From a virus, in the IMG/VR virus record IMGVR_UViG_3300044547_000928, positions 1-64,000 of that record: DNA of 64,000 nucleotides, one strand, 5' to 3'. The position numbers and the translations under genes are program-made. Below are positions 53,949 to 63,824 of this stretch, piece by piece; position 1 is the first letter of the stretch; each line of letters opens with the position of its first letter. Under the pieces are notes generated by a model. The model had not been told where the DNA came from. It was given only the letters and a program-made list of their open reading frames with translations, and searched no databases.

Positions 53949-54797
53949 GTGCAAATCATTGGCATCGCTAACTCCTATGACTCTGTAACACCTACAGTTG
54001 AATATCTTGTTATTGCTGGTGGCGGTGGAGGTGGAACATTTACTGGTGGTGGCGGTGGAGGTGCTGGCGGATACCGTACAACTACTGGAACATCAGGTGC
54101 AAACAGTGCCTCTGAATCACAACTATCAATAACTGCTGGAACTGCATACACAGTTACTATTGGTGGAGGTGGTGGTGCAGTAACTAGTGGTTCTGATTCA
54201 GTTCTTGGTTCTATCACTTCCGTTGGTGGTGGTCGTGGTGGTAACTGGAACGAACGAAGTAGTGGAGCAAGTGGTGGTTCAGGCGGTGGTGGTTGTGGAG
54301 GTACATCAAGCGCTAAATCTGGTGGTTCAGGAACTGCAAACCAAGGAACATCAGGTGGAGCAAACTTCACTGCATCACAATACGGTGCAGGTGGTGGTGG
54401 TGGAGCAAGTGGTGGCGGTGGAAACGGTTCATCAACTGTTGGTGGTAATGGTGGTGCTGGTCTATCTAACTCAATTACTGGTACTGCTGTGACCCGTGGC
54501 GGTGGTGGAGGCGGTGGTGGCGACTTTACTAGCGGTGGTTCAGGTGGTTCAGGTGGTGGAGGAAACGGTGGTTCTGCCACTGCTGGTTCAACAAATACAG
54601 GTGGTGGAGGTGGTGGAACAACTTATGGCGGTAGCGGTGCATCAGGTGGTTCGGGAGTAGTAATTGTTGCTTATCCTGATTCATACCTTCCAATAACAAC
54701 AATTGGCGCAGGACTTACATACTCTGTTAGCACAGTAAGCCGTGCTGGCTACAGGGTTTACACATTTACGGCTGGAACAGGAACGATAACATTCTAA
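53949..54797 (+). CDS. Glycine-rich tail adhesin 2
   Basis: The 282-residue product from GTG 53949 has VEYLVIAGGGGGGTFTGGG, AYTVTIGGGGG and the C-terminal GVVIVAYPDSY...AGYRVYTFTAGTGTITF. Paralogue of the gene at 52070. Its stop overlaps the next ATG. Confidence 0.82.
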   Translation: MQIIGIANSYDSVTPTVEYLVIAGGGGGGTFTGGGGGGAGGYRTTTGTSGANSASESQLSITAGTAYTVTIGGGGGAVTSGSDSVLGSITSVGGGRGGNWNERSSGASGGSGGGGCGGTSSAKSGGSGTANQGTSGGANFTASQYGAGGGGGASGGGGNGSSTVGGNGGAGLSNSITGTAVTRGGGGGGGGDFTSGGSGGSGGGGNGGSATAGSTNTGGGGGGTTYGGSGASGGSGVVIVAYPDSYLPITTIGAGLTYSVSTVSRAGYRVYTFTAGTGTITF

Positions 54798-55144
54798 TGG
54801 CGCACTACGCATTTCTAGATGAAAACAATATTGTTACACAAGTGATTGTGGGGCGAAACGAAGATGAAGTAGTCGACGGTATTTCGGATTGGGAAAACTA
54901 TTACGGTGAACTTGTGGGTCAAAAGTGTGTTCGTACCTCGTATAACCACAACATCCGCAAGCAATATGCAGGTATCGGGTACGCATACGATGTTGATACT
55001 GATGTTTTTATTTCGCCACAACCATACCCTAGTTGGTCGCTTGACGAGAATCATGATTGGCAAGCCCCCTATCCGAAACCAGAGGGAGATAAGTTCTATA
55101 ATTGGGATGAAGATATTTTGGAATGGAAAGAGATTGAAGCATAA
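54797..55144 (+). CDS. Small WxxDE-type tail protein 2
   Basis: The 115-residue product ([52 protein letters not shown]) is a clear paralogue of the gene at 53005. TAATG overlap on both sides. Confidence 0.75.
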   Translation: MAHYAFLDENNIVTQVIVGRNEDEVVDGISDWENYYGELVGQKCVRTSYNHNIRKQYAGIGYAYDVDTDVFISPQPYPSWSLDENHDWQAPYPKPEGDKFYNWDEDILEWKEIEA

Positions 55145-55488
55145 TGGCTATAGATTTCCCTAACTCCCCGTCTAACGGAGCAACTTATTCTGCTGGCGGA
55201 AAAAACTGGCAGTACAACGGAACTGCATGGGTCCTTCAAGGTATTGTCCCATCGATTCCCGATGCATCAATCACGGCTACACAACTTGCATCAAATGCTG
55301 TCACTACTGCAAAAATAGCAACAGACGCTATTACTGCAGCGAAACTAGCGGCTGGAGCGTCTAATACCTATGTCCTTACCGCTGACTCCAGCACCACTTC
55401 AGGCGTAAAATGGGCTATAATTCCTGCATCTGGCGGTCTTTCAACGACTACAGAGGGAGCAATTATGACGATGAGTATCGGAGGATAA
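55144..55488 (+). CDS. Fibre protein with IDFPNSP adapter
   Basis: The 114-residue product has the adapter [33 protein letters not shown] and then [30 protein letters not shown] repeats, ending [13 protein letters not shown]. Short version of the fibre at 53377. Confidence 0.75.
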   Translation: MAIDFPNSPSNGATYSAGGKNWQYNGTAWVLQGIVPSIPDASITATQLASNAVTTAKIATDAITAAKLAAGASNTYVLTADSSTTSGVKWAIIPASGGLSTTTEGAIMTMSIGG

Positions 55489-55827
55489 ATGGCAATTGGA
55501 GACAGAAACGAAGCGCGGCTTGGTGGTCCAGTCCAATTGGGTACATCTACGACCACGATTGTAACCGCTGCAACTGGCTATGCCGATATTATTAAGCAGT
55601 TAATCATAGCAAACACAGACACGGTTGACCGTACTGTGACTTTGGCTATTGGTTCTGCTGCTTCTCCGTCGTATCACATTATGTCGGCTCTACCTATTGG
55701 CGCAAACGACCTTATGGTGTTTGACACCGCCATCGTATTAGCCGCTGGTGAAACCCTGCAAGGTTTGTCAGATACAGCCGCCAAAGTAACAGTTACAGCC
55801 GTTGGCTGGGAGAAGCAAACCGCCTAA
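55489..55827 (+). CDS. Small beta-sandwich tail module, type A
   Basis: The 112-residue product (TTTIVTAATGYADIIKQLIIANTDTVDRTVTLAIGSAA) parallels the genes at 51711 and 61325. Its ATG directly follows the previous stop. Confidence 0.7.
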   Translation: MAIGDRNEARLGGPVQLGTSTTTIVTAATGYADIIKQLIIANTDTVDRTVTLAIGSAASPSYHIMSALPIGANDLMVFDTAIVLAAGETLQGLSDTAAKVTVTAVGWEKQTA

Positions 55828-56843
55828 TGGGTCTTAGTTCTGCCTACGGTCTTGGTTCTATTAGAACAGGTGTATGCACTAGTACTTCTCGCCCTGCGTC
55901 ACCTTTTGTAGGTCAAACTATCTTTGAAACTGACACAAAATTAGTGCGTGCGTGGCTTGGTACTGCATGGTCTGCAGGTTTTAAACACTCAGTCACTCTT
56001 GCTATTGAATATGTTGTTGTTGCTGGCGGAGGTGGCGGTGGAAGACCATATGCTGGTGCTGGTGGAGCAGGTGGTTACCGCTCGTCCGTTGTTGGCGAAT
56101 CAACTGGTGGTGGTGGCACCATTGAATCTGTTTTAGGTTTGCCAATAGGAACATATACCGTAACTATTGGTGCTGGTGGTGCTGGCGGGAACCCAGACGG
56201 TGCATTTATGGTTGGTGCTACTGGAGCAAATACAGTTTTCCACACTATTACATCACTGGGTGGAGGTGGTGGTGGTAACTATGACTCAGCCTATCCACCT
56301 ACCAACGGTGGTTCTGGAGGCGGTGGTGGCGGTGAGCAGTCTTCACATCGAGGTTCTGGTGCAACTGGACAAGGATTTGAAGGAGGATACGGAAGTAGTG
56401 GTGGAATTTACCGAGGCGGTGGTGGAGGTGGCGCAGGAGCCGCTGGAGCATCAGGAAATACAACTGGGAACGGTGGTATTGGCGTTCAAACATCTATAAA
56501 TGGCACCGCAACATATTTTGCTGGCGGTGGAGGCGGTGGTCTTTACAACGCTACTTCTGGTTCTGCTGGCTCAGGTGGCACTGGTGGAGGTGGAGCAGGT
56601 GGTAAAGGTGCTGCTGGTACAGCAGGGACTGCAAACACTGGTGGTGGCGGAGGTGGTCAAGGTGGAATTGGAAGCGGTGCAACTGGTGGTGGAAACGGTG
56701 GTGCTGGCGGTTCAGGTATTGTAATTTGCCGATATACAACGACAGATGCAACTGGTTACACGATTACAGGTGGAACTAAAACAACATCGGGCACATATAC
56801 AATCCATACATTTACAGCCTCTGGTAGTTTGGTAATAGCATGA
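55827..56843 (+). CDS. Glycine-rich tail adhesin 3 with GVCTST adapter
   Basis: The 338-residue product begins with GVCTSTSRPASPFVGQTIFETDTKLVRAWLGTAW, an adapter shared with the next two genes, then the glycine-rich body (EYVVVAGGGGGGRPYAGAGG) and the usual TFTASGSLVIA end. Confidence 0.82.
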   Translation: MGLSSAYGLGSIRTGVCTSTSRPASPFVGQTIFETDTKLVRAWLGTAWSAGFKHSVTLAIEYVVVAGGGGGGRPYAGAGGAGGYRSSVVGESTGGGGTIESVLGLPIGTYTVTIGAGGAGGNPDGAFMVGATGANTVFHTITSLGGGGGGNYDSAYPPTNGGSGGGGGGEQSSHRGSGATGQGFEGGYGSSGGIYRGGGGGGAGAAGASGNTTGNGGIGVQTSINGTATYFAGGGGGGLYNATSGSAGSGGTGGGGAGGKGAAGTAGTANTGGGGGGQGGIGSGATGGGNGGAGGSGIVICRYTTTDATGYTITGGTKTTSGTYTIHTFTASGSLVIA

Positions 56844-57463
56844 CCATTTCTGCTACTACACAAGGTTTGAAACCTGGAGTTTGTACTTCAACTAATCGTC
56901 CTGCTAACCCGTTTGACGGCATGATGATTTACGAGACTGATACAAACCTTGTGTGTATTTGGAATGGTACAGCGTGGAAAACATTATCGTATTCTGATTA
57001 CGCATCAGGTACTGTTTTGCAGGTTGTCAATACACGCAAAACTGATGATTGGGTTGCTACAACAGGCACCACCTACACAGATGTAACTGGTTTAAGCGCT
57101 TCAATAACTCCGTCAAGTGCCTCAAATAAAGTACTTATTACCATATCATTATGTGCTTCATCTGATAGTGGTAACTTTGGCTATGCAAGAATGTTGCGAG
57201 GAGCAACAGAAGTTGGTGCAAGTCAAAATCCTGGATATGGCGGGTTTGGTTCTGTTTTGCATGATGGCGGAACTACTGGTGGTAACTATTACAAAACAAT
57301 AAGTACCTCTTTCTTAGATAGTCCATCTACCACTAGTGCAACTACTTATAAGATACAAATGTGCCACCATTCCGCTGGCGGTATTGTTTCTGTAAACCGC
57401 CGTGCTGGTTTTACTGGAATATTTGGAACTTCAACTATTACATTGCAAGAGATTGCGGGTTAA
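56840..57463 (+). CDS. Fibre protein with GVCTST adapter
   Basis: The 207-residue product has KPGVCTSTNRPANPFDGMMIYETDTNLVCIWNGTAW, then a beta domain with TSASNKVLITISLCASSD-like strands. Overlaps the previous gene by ATGA. Confidence 0.75.
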   Translation: MTISATTQGLKPGVCTSTNRPANPFDGMMIYETDTNLVCIWNGTAWKTLSYSDYASGTVLQVVNTRKTDDWVATTGTTYTDVTGLSASITPSSASNKVLITISLCASSDSGNFGYARMLRGATEVGASQNPGYGGFGSVLHDGGTTGGNYYKTISTSFLDSPSTTSATTYKIQMCHHSAGGIVSVNRRAGFTGIFGTSTITLQEIAG

Positions 57464-57465
57464 TT

Positions 57466-58650
57466 ATGCCTTTGTCATCTGTTGTTGGAGCACAGTCGAT
57501 TGTTAAGCCTGGTGTGTGTACTAGTACCACTAAGCCCGCATCACCGTTTGATGGTCAGGTTATTTATATGACTGATGTTGACCAGACAGCGGTGTGGGAT
57601 GGTTCACAGTGGACTGTGTTGGCTCCTATTGCTGGTGGTCGTAATGTGATTATCAATGGCGATATGCAGGTTGCACAACGAGGAACAAGTTTTTCATTCC
57701 CTTCTGCTGGTGGTGGTTTTTGGTGGGGCGCAGATAGGTTCAGCACTCTTGACTACACCTGGACTGCTGGTTCAAATATCACAGTTTCTCAAGAAACATC
57801 TGTAGTGCCAACTGGTTTCAATTCAGCGTACAAAATTGCTACTGGTGCGACTGGTTTAACTTTTGGTTCTGGTGGTGTTATGCGAATCAGAACCCTTATT
57901 GAGGGCTTCAATATGCGTGCGCATTATTCCAAAACGATGACTTTATCGTTTTGGGTTCGTTCAAGTATTGCTGGAACATACAACTTGTTTTTAGAAAATG
58001 GCAACTGGGATGCCAGTACGACAACTCGTGCCTTTCAGCCCGAATACACAATCAGCGCAGCAAATACTTGGGAAAAGAAAACAATTACTATTGATATGGC
58101 TTCGGCAACATCGGCTGGTACATGGGGTACAACCAATGGTATTGGTTTAGGCATAACTTGGTGTCTTGGCGCAAACGCAAACAGAACTGGTGACGCATAT
58201 AAAAGCGCTTGGACAACATATAGTTCTATCCATATGCAAACCTCTACTGGAACTCAATGGGCAACGAACGCTAATGCTACATTTTACCTAACTGGTGTGC
58301 AGTTAGAGGCTGGTGCTGTTGCTACACCATTTGAGTTTGAAGACTACGGGACAACACTCGCCAAATGCCAACGGTACTACGAGTCTGTCAGTTGGGGCAT
58401 CTACTATGCGGCTGCACTTGCTGGAACAGACATCTACCTGCCACTCTCTTACAGAGTTACAAAAAGAGTCGCACCGACCGTGACCCTGCCATCATCAACT
58501 AACGCAATCAGAAACACATCAAACGCCAACGCCACCCCAATATATGCTTGGACAACAAACGGCACAACAGATATGTTCAACATCTACGCTGGAAGCAGCA
58601 GTATTTGGGCAATTAACGCAGGTACGGCAACAGCATCGGCGGAACTCTAA
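57466..58650 (+). CDS. Tail fibre with GVCTST adapter and carbohydrate-binding-like body
   Basis: About 394 residues. KPGVCTSTTKPASPFDGQVIYMTD is followed by GGRNVIINGDMQVAQRGTSFSF, the start of a jelly-roll-like domain common in phage fibres, and ends with FYLTGVQLEAGAVATPFEFEDYGTTLAKCQRYYESV. ATG 57466 is preferred to an upstream in-frame ATG inside the previous gene. Confidence 0.8.
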   Translation: MPLSSVVGAQSIVKPGVCTSTTKPASPFDGQVIYMTDVDQTAVWDGSQWTVLAPIAGGRNVIINGDMQVAQRGTSFSFPSAGGGFWWGADRFSTLDYTWTAGSNITVSQETSVVPTGFNSAYKIATGATGLTFGSGGVMRIRTLIEGFNMRAHYSKTMTLSFWVRSSIAGTYNLFLENGNWDASTTTRAFQPEYTISAANTWEKKTITIDMASATSAGTWGTTNGIGLGITWCLGANANRTGDAYKSAWTTYSSIHMQTSTGTQWATNANATFYLTGVQLEAGAVATPFEFEDYGTTLAKCQRYYESVSWGIYYAAALAGTDIYLPLSYRVTKRVAPTVTLPSSTNAIRNTSNANATPIYAWTTNGTTDMFNIYAGSSSIWAINAGTATASAEL

Positions 58651-58823
58651 TGTACAAAATCATGCGTTCACGCTCCAATGAAATCATGACTATCAATGTT
58701 GAGCAAGCGGATGGGTCTGTAATGTGCATCCCAACCGACCCCGCTAACTCTGACTACCAGCAATACCTAGCATGGGTTGCTGAAGGTAACACCGCCGAAG
58801 AATGGAGTCCTGATGCCACTTAA
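58650..58823 (+). CDS. Small tail-region protein
   Basis: Fifty-seven codons (MYKIMRSRSNEIMTINVEQADGSVMCIPTDPANSDYQQYLAWVAEGNT). The QQYLAWVAEGNT end resembles short phage proteins with PxDPxNxDYxxYLxW near fibre genes. Overlaps both neighbours. Confidence 0.7.
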   Translation: MYKIMRSRSNEIMTINVEQADGSVMCIPTDPANSDYQQYLAWVAEGNTAEEWSPDAT

Positions 58824-59100
58824 TTTTCCTGACTCCCCAGATACCAACGATATCTACACAGTAGACACAAGTTCGTGGAAATTTGATGGTGAAAAGTGGC
58901 TGATTCTTTCCGCCTCCGCCTCTATAGATACGCTTAATTCGCTCACAGATGTATCTATATCCTCACCCATAAGTGGTGAGGTTCTAGCATATAATGGCAG
59001 TACATGGGTTAATGAGTCTGTGCCGTCTGGAGGCTATCTAGATGGCGGGAACGCCCTTACGGTTTATGAGAACGAGCCGATTGACGGAGGAGCAGCATAA
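58813..59100 (+). CDS. Fibre protein with LNFPDSP adapter
   Basis: The 95-residue product begins MPLNFPDSPDTNDIYTVDTSSWKFDGEKWLIL, the third copy of this adapter, followed by LTDVSISSPISGEVLAYNGSTWVNE. It overlaps the previous gene by 11 bases and the next by one. Confidence 0.75.
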   Translation: MPLNFPDSPDTNDIYTVDTSSWKFDGEKWLILSASASIDTLNSLTDVSISSPISGEVLAYNGSTWVNESVPSGGYLDGGNALTVYENEPIDGGAA

Positions 59101-61325
59101 TGAGAATTCAGATACGGCGCGATACGGCTCTCAACTGGTACAATGCTAACCCTGTACTCTATTCTGGAGAATTCGGGTACGAGACAGATACGAAAAAACT
59201 AAAAATCGGTACTGGCAGCAACTGGAACAGTATTGACTATTTTGTCTATGAGGATACCAAACTCACAAACCTAAATGATGTCACCATCACCTCTCCAGCC
59301 AACGGCGATTTCCTGCGCTACAACGGCTCTGCTTCGGTTTGGATTAATGACCCCATAAACCTCGCCACAGACACTGTCGGCGATTATGTTTCTCATCTTG
59401 TCCAGGGCACTGGTTTAACGATTGTTAACAACTCTGGAGAAGGTTCAACCCCAACAATTGGCGTGACCCCGAATACATATGATGCATATGGTTCTGCCTC
59501 CATTGTGGCGAGCGATTTAATTGGTGAAGTAGAAACAATCTATGAAACCATTGACCTGCTAACAACGACAGATATAGCAGAAAGTGGAAATCTTTACTTC
59601 ACTTCGCAGCGCGCTATCGACGCTACTGTTCTTTCCTATGATGGAGTAGGCAGTGCGTCTGTTGCAGAAATTTCTGCAGTCAATCAAGCAAATAGTTATA
59701 CTGATGGACGATTTAGTGCGGTAACTCTTGACGACATATCAAATGTAAGTGCCTCAACTCCATCTAGTGGTGATTTCCTAAAGTGGAACGGCACAGCATG
59801 GGTCAACGATGCAATTAATCTAGGGACAGACACAACTGGCAATTATATGTCAGACCTTACTCAAGGCACTGGTGTCACGATTACTCACACACCTGGCGAA
59901 GGCTCTAATGCAACAATTGCAATTGGCCAGGCAGTTGCAACCTCCTCATCTGTAACTTTTGCAGCAGTAAATGCTCCGCTGACTGGAAATGTCACTGGAA
60001 ATGCAGACACGGCAACAGCACTTGATAATGCACGAACAATCTCGCTAACGGGTGATGTTTCTGGCTCTGTTTCATTTGATGGTACATCTGATGCGGCTAT
60101 CTCAGTGACGATTCAGCCAAACTCTGTAGAACTTGGAACCGATACGACTGGAGACTATGTAAGCACGATTACTGCTGGTACTGGCGTAACAGTTACTGGT
60201 GGAACTGGAGAAACATCAACTCCGACAGTTGCCATTGGGCAAGATGTTGCTACTAGCGCATGTGTAGTATTCCATCAGTTAGAGACTACTGGCAGTTTGA
60301 TTGTTGGCCAGAACATCTATGTAAGCGGTTCTGTTGTTACAGAAAACCAAGTAAGTTTAGTAATTGACGACCCATTTATTTATTTGGCAAGTTCTGGAAG
60401 TGTTGCGAACACAGACTTCGGAATCGCTGGAAACTACAACGATGGCACATATCACCACTCTGGTGTGTTCAGGGATGCAACAGACGGAAAGTGGAAGTTC
60501 TTTGACTCTTATGTCCCAGAACCAGTCCACCCAATTGATACGAGCGATGCTTCTTATTCACCAGCACCTGTTGTTGCAGACTTTTTTGAGAGTCTTGTTG
60601 CAAATGGTACCGCGCCACTCACGGTTTCATCTAGCACGGTAGTCACAAACCTTAACGCTCACCTGCTTGATGGGCAGCATGGGTCGTACTATGCACCGTT
60701 GAATAGCCCAACCTTCACTGGCACTGTTTCACTTCCAAACAATACTGTTGCACTTGGCACCCAGACAACAGGCAACTACATGCTTGATGTTTCTGCTGGA
60801 ACAGGACTTACTGTTTCGCATACGCAATCAGAAGGCTCAACTGCTACTGTTTCACTTGACGCAACGCTCGACAATCTATCAAATGTTACTGCTCCGTCAC
60901 CATCTGACGGTCAGTTCCTGAAGTATGTCTCTGCGTCAACAGCATGGGTGCCAGCAGCGATTCCAACCATCAATGCCCTTGATGATATTGGAAATGTCAA
61001 CGCCCCAAGCCCTTCGGATGGTGAATTCCTTAAGTATGTTTCGGCTTCCACGGCGTGGGTTCCTGCTGCAATCCCAACCATCAACGCACTTGATGACATC
61101 GGCGATGTTTCTGCGTCTACGCCATCATCTGGTCAGTTCCTTAAGTGGAATGGAACAGCATGGGTTGCAGACAGCATCCCAACTATCAACGCACTAGACG
61201 ATGTCGGTGATGTTTCTGCTCCATCTCCAACAACTGGAGAAGTTTTGGCCTGGAATGGTAGCGCCTGGGCTGATAGCACAGTGGTTCGAGATAATTTGAT
61301 AAGATTCTACATGGAGGTTATGTAA
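59100..61325 (+). CDS. Large tail fibre, partial paralogue of the giant fibre
   Basis: The 741-residue product starts RIQIRRDTALNWYNANPVLYSGEFGYETDTKKLKIG, a hyaluronidase-like fibre N-terminus, and then carries the same repeats as the gene at 47396 (ISLTGDVSGSVSFDGTSD, NSVELGTDTTGDYV, a PFIYLASSGSVANTDFGIAGNYNDGTYHHSGVFRD domain) with three LDDIGDVSASTPSSG repeats at the end. Confidence 0.82.
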   Translation: MRIQIRRDTALNWYNANPVLYSGEFGYETDTKKLKIGTGSNWNSIDYFVYEDTKLTNLNDVTITSPANGDFLRYNGSASVWINDPINLATDTVGDYVSHLVQGTGLTIVNNSGEGSTPTIGVTPNTYDAYGSASIVASDLIGEVETIYETIDLLTTTDIAESGNLYFTSQRAIDATVLSYDGVGSASVAEISAVNQANSYTDGRFSAVTLDDISNVSASTPSSGDFLKWNGTAWVNDAINLGTDTTGNYMSDLTQGTGVTITHTPGEGSNATIAIGQAVATSSSVTFAAVNAPLTGNVTGNADTATALDNARTISLTGDVSGSVSFDGTSDAAISVTIQPNSVELGTDTTGDYVSTITAGTGVTVTGGTGETSTPTVAIGQDVATSACVVFHQLETTGSLIVGQNIYVSGSVVTENQVSLVIDDPFIYLASSGSVANTDFGIAGNYNDGTYHHSGVFRDATDGKWKFFDSYVPEPVHPIDTSDASYSPAPVVADFFESLVANGTAPLTVSSSTVVTNLNAHLLDGQHGSYYAPLNSPTFTGTVSLPNNTVALGTQTTGNYMLDVSAGTGLTVSHTQSEGSTATVSLDATLDNLSNVTAPSPSDGQFLKYVSASTAWVPAAIPTINALDDIGNVNAPSPSDGEFLKYVSASTAWVPAAIPTINALDDIGDVSASTPSSGQFLKWNGTAWVADSIPTINALDDVGDVSAPSPTTGEVLAWNGSAWADSTVVRDNLIRFYMEVM

Positions 61326-61687
61326 TGGCATTAACACAAAAGCGCTTGGTTGGCCCAACCCAACTGACCACAACAACATCTACGGTTCTCTACACGACGC
61401 CGATTAGCACCACGACCATTGCAAAGCAGATTATTTTGTGCAATACGACTGGCAGCGCCGTGACTGTAACTCTTGCCCTAAAGCCATTAAATGTTACTCA
61501 GGCAACATCGCACAACTTCACAAGTGCACTTTCACTGGCGGCAAACGAAACCATTACGATTTCAACTTCTTTGGTTTTGAACAATAACGGAAGCACTGCA
61601 AACGCTACAAATAGCGACCAAATCATTGGTTATGCAAGTTCAAACACAGCAGTAAACATTATTGTAACTGGTATCGAGGAGTCGTAA
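61325..61687 (+). CDS. Small beta-sandwich tail module, type A
   Basis: The 120-residue product (TSTVLYTTPISTTTIAKQIILCNTTGSAVTVTLAL) is the third copy of the module at 51711 and 55489 and again lies after a fibre gene. Confidence 0.72.
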   Translation: MALTQKRLVGPTQLTTTTSTVLYTTPISTTTIAKQIILCNTTGSAVTVTLALKPLNVTQATSHNFTSALSLAANETITISTSLVLNNNGSTANATNSDQIIGYASSNTAVNIIVTGIEES

Positions 61688-62421
61688 TGGCATCGTTCGT
61701 TCGCTTAAATGGAACGACAATATCAACTGCAGAAAGTACATCTACAATTTCAAGTACATGGACAAATGTGGTTGATTATGTAAATGTTCCTGACCCTATT
61801 TATAACTCTGGCTCAGATGGAACTGCAACCATATCTAGCAACACCTCATTATCAGAAGATAAGTTTTACACAAACTTGACTATTGATGACGGTGTCACTC
61901 TTGCAACAAATGGATATAGGCTTTTTGTGCGCAATGTCCTCACCCTTGGTTCTGGTTCCAGAATTGGCTATACGACTGGGTATTCAACTGCTGGAACATT
62001 GGGCCAAGGTGGCGCCACAAGTGCCGCTGTAACTCACAGTCTTGGCGGAAATAGCGCTACGCATACTGCCACCGCCCCATCAGCAGCGCTTGGTGGCTCG
62101 CTCTACTATCAACAACCACTCCAAGCGGTAAGAGGATGGGCTGTGTCTGCGGCTAGTCCAACACCAACATTTCTTCGCGGTGGTGCTGGTGGAACCGTTG
62201 GAGTCGGCGGCGGAGTAGTCATGGTTGTAGCAAGATATATAACAGTTTCATCTGGAACTGCATATATTTCTGCCCCTGGAACAGCGGGTGCTGGCGGAGG
62301 TGGAGGCGGTGCTATTTTAATCATCTCTTCAGCATCAAGTCTTAATGCCTCAGTATCCACGGATGTGAGTGGAGGCACTGGCTGTGCTTCTGGAACTGTA
62401 TACTACATGCAGGTCGCATAA
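61687..62421 (+). CDS. Tail adhesin with Gly-rich end
   Basis: The 244-residue product has SGSDGTATISSNTSLSEDKFYTNLTIDDGVTLATNGYRLFVRNVLTL, a beta-helix-like domain shared with the next gene, then a Gly/Ala-rich end (APGTAGAGGGGGGAILIISSAS). Confidence 0.75.
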   Translation: MASFVRLNGTTISTAESTSTISSTWTNVVDYVNVPDPIYNSGSDGTATISSNTSLSEDKFYTNLTIDDGVTLATNGYRLFVRNVLTLGSGSRIGYTTGYSTAGTLGQGGATSAAVTHSLGGNSATHTATAPSAALGGSLYYQQPLQAVRGWAVSAASPTPTFLRGGAGGTVGVGGGVVMVVARYITVSSGTAYISAPGTAGAGGGGGGAILIISSASSLNASVSTDVSGGTGCASGTVYYMQVA

Positions 62422-63809
62422 TGGCAAAATTTAGATTTAACACACCATCAAACAAGGCTGCCCAAAACGATAGGGCAATAAAAATGTTTGGCAACGGCGC
62501 TGACGGAAATGTCATCATTTCCACCAATCAGACAATATCAAGAGATATGTATTACAACAACCTAACTGTTAATAATGGAATTACTTTATTTACAAATGGT
62601 TTTAAAATATTTGTAAAGGGAACTCTTGAAAACAATGGCACAGTAGGAATGCCTAGCGGAACTTCGCAAACAACATCGGTTCTTGCTGGAAGCGTGATGA
62701 CGCGAGATGACGGAACTGCTGGGTACGACTCGGCTGATGCCATTGACGGAAGTATTGCCTCTATTGCTTCAATTGATGATTTTGATGCTCTTATTTATGG
62801 AGTACGCCAAACTGGACTTCAGATTAGGCGTTGGTACCCTGGTTCAAAAGGTGCTGACGGTGCTGACGGTACTGACGGTACTGACGGTACGGCAAATCCT
62901 GGCTCCGCTGGTTCTGGAGGCGGTTCTGGCTCAGGAAACGCAGGAACCGCTGGAACAAAAGGGTCAAAGGGAACTGCTGGTACATTTGGTCAGTCTGGCG
63001 GTTCAGTAGTAATTGTTGCAAATAACATTATTGGAAGCGGTACTTTTGTAAGCCAAGGAACATCTGGAACATCTGGAACATCTGGAGGCTCTGGCAACCC
63101 TGGGGTCGCTGGAAATGCTGGAACCACAATTGCTGCTGCTCCGTTTCATAATCCAGGTGGGCATAATCCAGGTGGGCATAATCCTGGCGGTCATAACCCA
63201 TCAGGCGTAAACCCACATTCTGACACTGGTAGTGGCGCAACGGCTAACCCACATACAGATACTGGAGCAGGTGGACACCCAGGAAACACTTTTACATTCT
63301 CAAACCCAAACCATCAACACCCACATACCGTTCCTGGAAACCCTGGGCATAACGCAGGTAGACATGTCGCCGCCCACCACCGCCCAGCAAGAAATTCTCC
63401 GCCAAAGGTATCAGCGGCACACGACCCTGCACACTTCACGCCAGGAAACCCATTCCATAACGCAAGCCACCACACGCACAAGGGACATAGTCATCCAAAA
63501 AGCAACCCCCCAGTAGCGAATTATCATGCCCCTGGAAATCACAACGCGAATACACATGTCGCTGGAAACCCACATCCAGGAAACCCACACCCAGGAAACC
63601 CACACCCAGGAAACCCACATCCTGGAAATCCTGGACATAACCCAGATTACCCAGGAGGCGCTGGAGGAACTGCAAACCCTGGAAATGCTGGAAACCCTGG
63701 AACTTCTGGAAACCCTGGAGCCCCTGGCACTCTTGTTGTATTTACAAGAAATATTTCTAGCCACATTGCTAACTCAAATGTGACTATAATCAAAGATATA
63801 GATTCATAA
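62421..63809 (+). CDS. Tail adhesin with His/Pro/Gly/Asn-rich repeats
   Basis: The 462-residue product begins with the same NLTVNNGITLFTNGFKIFVKGTL domain, then GADGADGTDGTDGTANPG collagen-like and GTSGTSGTSGG runs, then about 180 residues very rich in His: GGHNP repeats and at least four GNPHP repeats with HQHPH and HHTHKGHSH. The end returns to a GTLVVFTRNISSHIA strand. Possibly metal-binding. Confidence 0.75.
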   Translation: MAKFRFNTPSNKAAQNDRAIKMFGNGADGNVIISTNQTISRDMYYNNLTVNNGITLFTNGFKIFVKGTLENNGTVGMPSGTSQTTSVLAGSVMTRDDGTAGYDSADAIDGSIASIASIDDFDALIYGVRQTGLQIRRWYPGSKGADGADGTDGTDGTANPGSAGSGGGSGSGNAGTAGTKGSKGTAGTFGQSGGSVVIVANNIIGSGTFVSQGTSGTSGTSGGSGNPGVAGNAGTTIAAAPFHNPGGHNPGGHNPGGHNPSGVNPHSDTGSGATANPHTDTGAGGHPGNTFTFSNPNHQHPHTVPGNPGHNAGRHVAAHHRPARNSPPKVSAAHDPAHFTPGNPFHNASHHTHKGHSHPKSNPPVANYHAPGNHNANTHVAGNPHPGNPHPGNPHPGNPHPGNPGHNPDYPGGAGGTANPGNAGNPGTSGNPGAPGTLVVFTRNISSHIANSNVTIIKDIDS

Positions 63810-63824
63810 CGAAAAGGGTAAAAA

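Noticed and set aside
52407-54580. Leftward Pro-rich frames opposite the glycine-rich adhesins
   Set aside because: Complement of GGN codons yields Pro-rich frames by default; no promoters or ribosome sites on that strand.
63150-63640. CRISPR array
   Set aside because: The 15-base repeats are in frame, have no spacers and encode GGHNP and GNPHP.
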